Of a DNA stretch of 64,000 nucleotides, positions 33,552 through 43,357 are shown one piece after another. Position 1 is the first letter of the stretch. Each line of letters starts with the position of its first letter. A program made the position numbers and the translations under genes. Origin of the DNA: Bugula neritina (lineage: Eukaryota; Bryozoa; Gymnolaemata; Cheilostomatida; Bugulidae); assembly GCA_964035545.1 (NCBI GenBank), contig OZ037770.1:4569662-4633661 (forward strand), given 5' to 3'. The notes under the pieces are model-generated. The model was not told the DNA's origin and did no database searches. It saw only the letters and a program-made list of their open reading frames with translations.

Positions 33552-35637
33552 TCAGAGATTAAACTTCCGACGGCTGGTATCCATTTCATGTCTCTTGTGC
33601 ATCCATTCATATTCACCGAACTTGGAGTCAAACGTCCCCTTCTGAATGGAACGCAGTTTGAGTGTGAATCTTGGGCCAAGCTCGTGCAAACCACACTTCT
33701 TCTCATTGCGGAACTGAAAATGATATACAGTAGTAGTAGTAGAGCAGTGTTTGAACTATACATTATAATATATAATATAATTTATACAATAATACAGCAG
33801 CTTTAGCTAACATAATAATGATAATTTGAAGTAAAATATTTTATATAATACACAGATATCTATTCAACAAGAAAATACTGATCTCCAATGGTATCTGGAT
33901 TATTGAGTACAAACTTGATATCTCTAGTGTTTAGCTAGTTTCACAATTTAGTAGCTAATGTATATTTTTTTTGTCCCCTTCTAAGAAAATTTTAATAAAT
34001 ACAATGAAAGTATGAGGGTTTTATCAAATTTTGCTTGAATTCCCATGTTTGAACCTAACTTTTTAATAAATTGGGAGATGAGGACCACAAGGAAAAAACC
34101 ATCTCCCAACTCCAAATCCGAGAATCCCTCACTACTGCACTCAGTTACACGCATCACGGAACTGCTTGCAGAATGATTCAACTAAAACCACCATTAGCAC
34201 AAGTTCTAATTCATTATTTTTTGAAATGGCTGGGGTGCTTGCTACATTTTATTCAATCTAAAGCTGCATGTACACTGGTTGATTTTTTCAGCCGATTTTG
34301 TATTTTTATTCCCCCTCCCCCCCTTATCTCCCTGCTTGCGTTTTATTGGCTGACGGCTCTCCGTCTATATAACTTTCTTCTAGGTTCATGCGCAGAGGTC
34401 AAGATGCTAACACTGGTTGCATGAATATAAAAAGTAAAACTACAAGTTATAAATTATGTTATAAATGAGTAAAAGTTAAGAATAATACCACATGTTTGTT
34501 CGGATGTTCTAATAAATAAAAACTGAATAAAATAAACTGGCTGCGTATAATTTGTTGACAGCTTGCTGCCTTTGAAAGCTGCGTAAAAATGTATCACTAA
34601 TTGTAGTATTAAATTAAAAATCAAATAGCTGGCTTGGTAGCTATTTATTTAACAATATTTACTAACTATAATTATCCATAAATTACTAAGCTACACTATT
34701 AACATCTCTCACCAATTTTTTTAAGCTAATTAGTTTAAAACTAGAAGTTCAACTCAAGCGTTATTTTTTAAAGAGTTGATGAAAACTTCTGATTGCAGCA
34801 AATCTGTTCTCCAAGAAAATATCTAAATTATAAAGTTGAGATACTCATACTAATACTGGTTACATGAATATAAAATTAGCAAAATTTAAACTACAAGTTT
34901 GAAGTTATAAATTATAATTTACATTAGTAAAAGTTAAGAATAATAATAATTTTCTATTTAGAAAAAGAGCAATGTTTAAGGAATTTCCACGAAAGTGAAA
35001 CTAACTTTCAAAGTTACACAACAACCAATGCGTTGTTATTACTACTATTGCTATTGATAGTTATTGTAATTAATTTTATTTTGTAAATGATGTATCGTAG
35101 TGATAGCAACGTATTAGTTACTTCCTGGTTGTATTTCAACAATGGTGCTAATTTCACTCGCTGTCATGATTTTCTGCCACCTTTTGATTGGCTGGCTTAA
35201 CAGAAAATCGGCGAAAAATTGATCATGTTCAATTCTGAAAATCGCTTCAAAAATCGGGCAAAAGCAAAAATCGCCGATTAATTTAGAAATCCTAAAAAGT
35301 CGAGAACAGTAAATCGCTGTGTACATGCAGCTTAAAGGAAAGATGCTGCCATTTTCCATTATTTCTAAACTAATGGGGTTTCTCTACTTTAATTCAACAA
35401 CTCTAACCCACAACTAATCTAAAAACAACTGTCCCTCACCTGATATCTGTGATGTCTAAAGAAGATGAAGTCTCTTTGATTGTGAAACGTGATGACCCTG
35501 CGACCATTGAACTGAGGGTCATGAGGGAACAACGAGGCAAACATCCTTCCCACGGTCAGCCCTAGCCTTGTGTTGAAGTTGTTGAGTATTACCTCTGGAA
35601 GATGGGACGTCGTCTCCCCAGCCTTCTTTATTTCAGT
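33552..35637 (-). CDS. RPF1: RPF1, last two exons (C-terminal Brix region)
   Basis: Exon 35637-35440 (66 codons) and exon 33713-33552 (53 codons plus TGA) join in phase 0 at GT-AG sites. The peptide carries [45 protein letters not shown] and then [39 protein letters not shown]. These match the C-terminal part of ribosome production factor 1, a nucleolar Brix-domain protein needed for 60S subunit assembly with the 5S RNP. The N-terminal 200 or so residues are not visible between 35638 and 41500. They may lie beyond a very long intron, or this may be a partial copy. The C-terminus itself is undamaged. Confidence 0.85.
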
Positions 35638-37700
35638 CTGAAACGAGAAACATCATAGCAAATAGCTGTGGAGATGCTGGATTACTTATTGTTTATGTGT
35701 ACCCTTAATATAGCTATAGGTAGTCCACCAGTATGTCTCCGTGTTAGTTGAAACATATCTTTACATGGATAAGTCCATACTATACAGTGTGATAACATTG
35801 TATTGGCCATGCCCATTCCCTTATATTATCAATACGCAGTCAGCTACATACTATGACCTTGTTACGTAATAGAATACAAGTATGTCAGGCATCATACCAA
35901 CTAAGCAACAGGAAGTAACAAGAGAGGACAACATCAAATTGAATCGAAATCAATGTCAACATCCAATATTCCTCTAAAAAGATGGAATTAAACTAAATTG
36001 TGCGCTTTTATTTTCACGACTTTCAATCAAAAATTTGATTTTGTCGACTTGAAAATTTCACCGAGTTGAATTGCATTGGAAAAGCCACTCATCAAATCTT
36101 TTCACTTGCGACAACTTAATTAGCCGAATTTAGAATAACAATCAGTGGGGAAGATAACTCCTTGTAGAAATCGATATTCAATGATGACTTTAGAGACTGG
36201 ATGACATACTTATAGTATGTTTATAATTATATTGTCTAAGTTTTCTCAATTATTGCATTAATGATGTCAACTTGACAAATTCACTACAGTTTCAAATGGC
36301 ATCAACTAACTAACTTAGAAAGGGAGTTTCCACATCAATATGATTTCAATGGGTTTCAGTTTTTAACTATAAAGGGGTACTCAGCCGAGTGAAATTGACT
36401 GAAACTCAGTAATTTAATATATTAAAAAAATTAAAGAACTTAGGCTATCTCCATTTCTCTACTACTGCTCCTAAATGCTTTATAAGTTTAGGTTTAGAAG
36501 TAAAAGGTTAAGTCCTTCAAAGAAAGTGACTTATTTAACTATACGACTTATTAGAACACAGGTTATTCTGAATTTCCAAATGACTGCCCCTACTTTGAGA
36601 TGAAACCCCAGGTACTGGTCACCTTAGCCTACTTTTCAAACATGTCTCACTACAAGAGGGGGCCCAGGTAAGAGCCCAGAGTGAAACTGATAAACTGAGT
36701 TGTGGGAAACAAGGAAGTTTCATTCTCTCAGACTGGGAGAGTAGCAGCTCAAACTCACATGAAAACTGACCAATGGAAAACCAGAAATCAAAGAGTATTA
36801 GCCTGTGAATGTAACTGAGTGTAATTTACTGGGTTGGAGCTAAGGCTAACAAATATATTCCAACTACAAACAATTATTGCTGAAACCACTGAAGTGATGC
36901 TACAGCATAGAAAGTGTAATCAACTATGTGAAATATCAACAGAGAAATAATACATCGTAATTAAATTTAAATAAGTTTGTGCCATCCACTACTTTTACTG
37001 TCATTACAGAGCTTGGTAACCTTGCATTAATCAAGAAATAGCGTATTATGTACGTTTTATCTATATTGTTCTCTACTAGAAAAGATAAAAACCTATGACT
37101 TAAGCATAGAATTCTTTTAAGAGAAAACAAGAGTCAATATCTGGTTAGTATCAAGGAAACAAGGACTATGATATTGTAGACTTTTGTTTAGTGGTTTGTG
37201 CAGTGCTACATGATAGAATGAATAATTAGTCCATGATAGTGTTACTTTAGTACTTATATAAAGGCTACTAGCATTGGGAGTGATCAGTCAGTGAGCGACT
37301 CAGATACTCAGTGAGTGAGTTTATTAAATAGTAATTCAAACAACCTGCAGGACCCATTCACTGATTAAACTAATGGATATCCAAGCCAGTTAATGAATTA
37401 CAGAATGAATATACAAATATCTCATTTAAATCAAAACTCAAATCAGTGTAGGCCTGTCAGAACAAGTCAACAAGTGAAAACCTCACAGCTAGAAATCTAC
37501 AGAATAATTCTGAAGGGTATAAAATGTCTCACTGTGAGAGGAAAGTAACAGGAAATGAAATAAACTCATGTCACGGAATATCAATATAATGCACTTTCCT
37601 TTGCAAGGGAAATGAAGCCCTGACTTTGATATTCATAAAAGCAACATTTCTAACATAAATACAATGAGTATACAAGAGTGTAAAGATACAAATATTTTAC
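35638..37700. other. Spacer or long intron upstream of the RPF1 exons
   Basis: AT-rich, with no exon recognised on either strand. A pyrimidine tract plus AG near 36650 on the minus strand could precede a ten-codon last exon for the membrane-protein exons to the right, but this is too short to judge. Confidence 0.35.
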
Positions 37701-38376
37701 CTCCTGAAACAAAAGAGGCAGGTGAGCAGCACTACCACAATGATAATAACACACAGTGCTACAGTCAGTCCAGTGATTATCATATCCCTCTGAGTTAGAC
37801 CTCCATCACTACCTCCTTTGTCAGTTGTTGACGTAACTACATCTGGAGTCACTGCAAACAGAAATATCAAAATACTGTAGGTTCCGTGGAATCATTCAGA
37901 TATATAGAAAACCATATGGGCAAATCACTAATAAATTATTAATATCTGATATTAAACAATCACTGCCAATTGTGAGTATTAAGGTTCAAGTCAATCATTA
38001 AATGGAATAGGAGCATCAAATATGCACAGTGCTCCCCCATATTTCACAAAATCTCACAGGTCAGGAGAAGAGCTTGGACTCTCACCAAATGTATGAGTTC
38101 TGTTCAGTGATAACTAGTAAGTATCATCTGGGGGTGAGTCAACCCAACCAGTCTGACCAGCTGGTTGATAATAGAAATAATCTTCATTGAAAAAATGAGC
38201 CATTCTCTGTCTAATAAGAGTTATGTTTTGTGTAAACAACTGCTGATTGGCTGGTTTGAAGTCACATGTACAAGATGCCTTTCCTGCTGCTGTGTCAGGT
38301 GAAGGAGTGGTTAGAAATACAGACTGAGTGGAAGGTATAGTTTCATATCTGTCTTCACAAATATCCAAGGTGTAAT
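37701..38376 (-). CDS. Two exons of a putative single-pass membrane protein
   Basis: Exon 38376 to about 38158 follows a clear acceptor (TTTTTTTAG). It encodes an extracellular-looking stretch: DICEDRYETIPSTQ, FLTTPSPDTAAGKASCTCDF, then QNITLIRQRMAHFFNEDY. Exon 37851-37701 has a good acceptor and the donor AGGAG|GTAAAAT. It encodes a Ser/Thr/Gly linker and one hydrophobic helix (MIITGLTVALCVIIIVVVLL) with a following LTCLFCFRR stop-transfer. Phase 1 at the junction fits extracellular modules, but the donor of the first exon is weak (GTCAGA); without splicing the frame stops at DDTY. Family unknown; a degenerate CUB-like fold is possible. Neither 5' nor 3' exons were found. Confidence 0.4.
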
Positions 38377-40147
38377 CTAAAAAAAACAAAATTATTTAAT
38401 ATGCAATAGTACATTTGATGATTTCTGGGAGGATTAAACTTATAATATATTCATCAAACAAAAATAAATACAACATATGCATATATAAACCATTTGACAC
38501 ACTCAGCTATAAAACTGAATAAAACACCATCATAAATGGTTACAGTTTGCTGAACAGACTATTTACATTGATAAAATAGAAACAATATCTTGGCATTTTA
38601 ATAGTAAGTCATCACCTAGGGGGAGGGTGTTGGTAGCCCCCCTCCTCCAGAGGAAAACAACATAACTGTCACAAAAAACTGGAGAACCTTATTAAAACAT
38701 ATTAAATCCAACTTAGTTTTTAATCATTGATGGTGACTTTTCATGGTGACTTTGAAACAAGCAAAATTGAGAGACTTTTTCTGATTATTTCTTCAATTTT
38801 AATCTAAAGAAAATCTGAGAAAATTTATTTTTTTAAACTAATTCTACTTGCAGCCTATACTTGATACTTTACTTTAACATAAATAAATAAATATGCCTGA
38901 GCAAAGTTCAAATCTACGTTTAAATTTATTATCACCTCCACTTATTAGGCAGAAGACAGGAAGCAGGGGTTTGCATTGTTCAGTGACTAGTCAATATTTC
39001 AAAGGCTCATTTGACATTTCCACTTGAACATTTTCTTTCTAGTGCTTTAATTCTGTTTTTGAGCAGTTCATATTTTGCATTACAGCCCAGAACAATTTGC
39101 TTAACCTAAAGCTAAATGCCTGCATAGATTCCACATTGCATTAGGCTCAGTATATATGCATCCAATTATGTTAGCAAAGAAAGCTTGATTTATAAATCCC
39201 CATTAAAAGTAAAGCCTAGTTACAGAAAATTATTTTAAAATTTATTCTATTTCTATAACTTATTATTGCAACATCTAACTTAATTTAAATAACAACTTGT
39301 TTTAGAACTTCCATTTTCAAAGCAACAGAAATTCAGAATATTGTTTTGAGATACCTACACAATAGTTTATCTATCAATTTATTCACTAGAACAAATTAAA
39401 TACAAAATCACAATCAGCAGAGCTAATCACAGCTAATAGCATACTATGCTTTATAACGCTGACTATGTTTTCAACAGTAGCAGAAGATACTTATATTGAT
39501 ATTTACAATGAGCAAAAATTTAAATTATGCCCTAAAAATCAAAAGACCAGGCTAGACCTAACTATCACTTGTAGTCAATTATTATAATTATAATGATAAT
39601 TATGTCAATGCTACAATTCAAGCTGTTAATATTATTATTATCATTATCATACTAATACTCATTATAATAATCAACTATAAAGAAAGGTATAGTCATTGGG
39701 ATTGTAACACTAACAGCCATACTTATACTCCTAATAACAATGGCAATGATATTCATATTAAATTTGATAAGATACATAACTTTGTGAACACTAAAAATTA
39801 ATAGTAAGAGAGAATAATTTAAACTTCAAATTATATATAACAATTAACATGAAAACTTACTGATACTAAAACTAATACTAATATTACAATCATAATGATA
39901 ATCATAATACCAATATTATTAAGAAAGTCATTATTAATTTGGAGATCATTATTGATTATTCAATATGAATATGAATATCACTATGAACACCGGAATACGT
40001 TGACAATCACAATGACACTGATACGTAATTTTGAAGAGCAGAATGAATATGTTGTCAAAATCAAACTCAATGTGTTTTAGTATGAGTTTCATTCCTAGTT
40101 CTACTTTAATATTAGTAACCTTAAAACTAAAAGAGAGTGAGTTCAGG
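38377..40147. other. AT-rich spacer
   Basis: No exons recognised. It contains ATT/ATA-rich low-complexity stretches, especially 39570-40010. Confidence 0.45.
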
Positions 40148-40220
40148 AACAAATAACGCGTAATAATCACACATAATTATTATGTGTTATTATATTTAAT
40201 TTTATTACGCGTTATTTGTT
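40148..40220. repeat. Composite inverted repeat (hairpin)
   Basis: AACAAATAACGCGTAATAA (40148-40166) is repeated inverted at 40202-40220. The 35-nt spacer contains a second, internal inverted repeat (ACACATAAT/ATTATGTGT). This could be a small hairpin element or a structured RNA; no target duplication is obvious. Confidence 0.8.
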
Positions 40221-40455
40221 ACTATTACTATTAGTATTACTATTAGTATAAGTATTAGTATTATGATAATAGTAATAGTAATACCATTGGCAATAGTGAG
40301 TAACACTAGTAATAGTAATACTAAGAGTAGGAGTGTAGTACAACTACTACTAGACCTAGTAGTACTAGGTTTAGTAGTACTAGTACTACTAGTAGTACCA
40401 GTACTAGTAGTAGTACTAGTAGTACTAGTACTAGTAGTAGAGTACAGGTACTGAG
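40221..40455. repeat. ATT/TAG triplet low-complexity tract
   Basis: Degenerate ATT/ACT then TAG/CTA/TAC units, including many CTAG and GTAC palindromes (for example AGTAGTACTAGTACTAG). No gene. Confidence 0.85.
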
Positions 40456-41499
40456 TAGTACTACATCGATACTGAGCAGTGAAAACTGATGGTGATATGT
40501 ACATATTAAAATATAAACTTATCCAAGTGATTAAATTACTTTGGTCAAATATTAATAAAATTATTAGCGACGCTAACCATTTATTTTTAACTTTAGAGTG
40601 CAACACTAACTCACCCACTGCCACTGTGACACTGACTGGAAGCAGCTACATTCTGTTGCAAAATGAGAAATGAATTAAATATTGTCGGTTTCAGCGGCTA
40701 GAGCGGCAAGAGTCAGCAATCAAAATGTATTGGATGCAGTGGGGGAGGGGGTGAGGTGCCGCTTAGTACACAACAATATTTTATGGATTTACTACTACGT
40801 CTGAGGCCTATTTTAATAATCGATTGAAAATTACGACTTTGCTACAATACCATAAAACTAGGTGATCGATGGAAGCACAACTCTTATTTTAACAAACGGC
40901 AATTTCGTGTACGTCGTAAATTACCCTGTTCCCTGTAATCTGAAAATATTATAACAATATTATTATAGAGAGATCTGAATAATTTATAGACCCAAAAGTT
41001 GTAATTTTTTATTTTTTCAATTATATTTTTTTTTCAAATATTTTTTTTATAATTGTCACTATTCCAATTAGAAAACTTAAAACTTGTTTTCGAAACAGAG
41101 TAGAGACGACTCTGAACATAATTGCTATGATACTAGACAGCAGTAGATGCCATCATATGCAATTTGTATAACTTCCCCGATAATATCGAAAAAAACATAT
41201 TGCAATCTAAATATTGTTTTTATTATGACCATAAATATTATTAGACGTCAAAATAGAATAATTACGCACTATAATTTAAAAAAACTGTTTGTAGCTGTAG
41301 TGCTTTTATCACAATAACTTTCTCACATTCAGCTCTTTCCAGCCTTAGTTTATTAGGTCTCAGATGACTTATTCGATGGCGATAGTAATGTGGTTACTAG
41401 TTAATCACTAACTCTAAGTCTATAATAGTTATTTATTATGCTACATTTTACTCTATAACACAGGCTGTTTCATTTTCTTAATTACTGCACCTACCTTAG
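40456..41499. other. Spacer left of the GC-rich patch
   Basis: AT-rich, no recognised exon. A G-rich run occurs at 40740-40758. Confidence 0.4.
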
Positions 41500-41864
41500 G
41501 CGAGCCATAACATGACAATGCTACCAAAATAGAGAGGTTAGCCCAGATTCCCTACAGAAACCTGGATACAGCCGGCAGATGCTGGCCTTTGAGGCACACT
41601 CTTGACAAGTAGATGCTGAAGAGGGAGAGCTGTCTCGAATACATCAAAGGATCCACCAGTCGCAATCACTGCAGCTGCACCGGCCTCCACAGAAATCTCC
41701 ATATTGCTAGAATTGGTGCGAGGTCTGCAGGCTGGAAGGCCAGTGCATCCCATCAGCAAGTCAAGGTGCTGAAAGACTGGTTCAGCATTCTAACTCGGGA
41801 CCTAAAGCATTGTATGGAGAATTTAGACGACTCTGATGGCAGTCCCTGCATCTGGAGCAAGAAG
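41500..41864. other. GC-balanced patch of unknown origin at the Gypsy-2 target
   Basis: About 360 bp is clearly less AT-rich than its surroundings. It is open on plus (LEYIKGSTSRNHCSCTGLHR...) and on minus (MLMGCTGLPACRPRTNSSNM...), with neither recognisable. It may be an exon or an old transposon end. Gypsy-2 inserted at its right edge, duplicating GAAG (41861-41864 and 49303-49306). Confidence 0.4.
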
Positions 41865-42169
41865 TGTGGTGGCTCGTGGAGCTACCAGCAACACAATACG
41901 CGAGGTTGCGTATTGACCCGGAACAATGTGTTAGCCAATTAGCTAAGCTGTTTTATTAGTAATAGTAGCCGCTTCGCGCTACTAGCTCAGTTGAGGATAG
42001 TGTTGTAAACTAAATAGACGTGCGTATCATTACTGTTGTACATTGGATTTTTATTATGTATTCTTGTATTAAATATAACGATATCTACTCGACTTAACTG
42101 GTGAAGTTTCTCTAGTGTTAAATAGACTCTCTTGGTGGCACATCAACCCTAAATCTGAAAACTATAACA
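41865..42169 (+). repeat. Gypsy-2 5' LTR
   Basis: 305 bp, TGTGGTGG...TATAACA. It retains the AGTAGC/GCTACT hairpin of Gypsy-1. The first hairpin has a slightly different pairing (AATACGC/GCGTATT). Confidence 0.93.
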
Positions 42170-42170
42170 G

Positions 42171-42188
42171 TGGTGGCAGCGGTGGGAT
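42171..42188 (+). promoter_or_regulatory. Gypsy-2 primer binding site, tRNA-Leu
   Basis: Identical 18-nt site to Gypsy-1, one base after the LTR, complementary to the 3' end of tRNA-Leu (AAG/UAG type). Confidence 0.8.
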
Positions 42189-42202
42189 AGTGTATATCAA
42201 AG

Positions 42203-43069
42203 ATGGAGACTGAAAACGCTAGAATGCAACCACCCCCAGTAGAAGGTCAGCGTAGAAATGCTGTTAATCCTGTGAATCATGAAGGAGAAGAAGCTTATAG
42301 ACATTGCTTGAAAGCTCCCACCTTTACTGGGTCGGAAGATGTCGAACAATTTATACAAGAATTTAGAGAGGTAATGGAAGTTGCTCAATGGCCGCATAGA
42401 GTGGCCCTCATTCAATTGCGGAGAGCGGTGACGGAGCAAGCCAAGCCGTACGGAGTGGGAACGGACGTAGACGGCATACTGGCTGCGCTGCGGGCCCGTT
42501 TTGGCACCTCCGTCATAGACGCTAGGACCAAGCTGGAGAGATTGTGCCGCACCCCGCGGACCTCGCTGCAAGAACATGCCGCGACGGTGAAGAAGCTGGC
42601 GCAGATTGCATATAGCGATCTGCCAGCACAACACCAAGAGCGTTACACCTATGACGCCTTTGTCCAGTCCCTAAACGACCTGGGCCTAGACCATCACCTA
42701 CGAGCTAAAGGGATAACCAGAATAGAGGATGCCCTGAAGGCTGGAGAAGCTTACCTGTTGGCTACCCAAATGCATCGAGCACAACGGAACCCACCAGTAG
42801 TTGGAGTCAGCGCTGCTCGGGCTACGACAGGCTCCGAAGCCCTCCCGCTGTAAGCCGAAGTGGACCGTATGGTAGAGATGCTGGGACAATTGGTAACCAT
42901 TCTGGCCGGTGCTGGCCCCGGTCAGGCCTTGCGGATGCCCCCAACACCTGTGGGGCAAGGCTGGAGTAGCGCTGATCGGGACCAGGGACAGAAAGGACGA
43001 CTCCAATACCAGGGGGCGTTAAACTGTCACGGCCCGCGGACACTCTCCCTCCCCGCGGGCCGCAACTAA
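42203..43069 (+). pseudogene. Gypsy-2 gag, one private nonsense codon
   Basis: Same gag as Gypsy-1 (METENARMQPPPVEGQRR start, TFTGSEDVEQFIQEFREV domain). The frame is not shifted, but TAA at 42851-42853 replaces a Glu codon found in Gypsy-1. Without it the frame runs to TAA at 43067-43069, just after the conserved stem-loop. No zinc knuckle was recognised. Confidence 0.75.
43031..43061 (+). other. GC-rich stem-loop before the gag stop (Gypsy-2)
   Basis: Same perfect 9-bp stem as Gypsy-1 (GGCCCGCGG with CCGCGGGCC). The following stop is TAA here and TGA in Gypsy-1. Confidence 0.6.
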
Positions 43070-43357
43070 AGGAGTATGGTGGAACACGCCGTCGTCTGTC
43101 CGTACGGACACGGCGGAACATTCTACCCGAGTGGCAGGTACCACGCAGGACTACTAGGCCCGCACAACGGCCCAGTACCTTTTCCCTGCCACTCGCTAAC
43201 CGGTTTCAACGGTTACCTCGGGAGGAGGAGCCCGCCACTGAAATGGAGCCAGAAGGCCCAGTGGAGAGGCCCAAACCCCGCCGGCACCAACCTCGCTGCC
43301 GGAAGCCCCGTAAACCACGGGTGAAACCCCCGCCGTCCTGTCAAACCAGGACAGCAC
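43070..43357 (+). other. Gag-pol linker of Gypsy-2, in frame with gag and pol
   Basis: The frame continues from the gag stop to TGA at 43322-43324, then directly into pol, whose first ATG (MRGGVKVQPHG) follows at 43358. The nine-G run keeps gag and pol in one frame in this copy. Confidence 0.5.

Noticed and set aside
35114-35359. 81-codon minus-strand frame between the RPF1 exons
   Set aside because: The two RPF1 exons join directly in phase and the family alignment leaves no room for extra sequence.
41613-41942. 109-codon plus-strand gene
   Set aside because: Its end lies in the Gypsy-2 LTR and it has no recognisable domain or splice signal.
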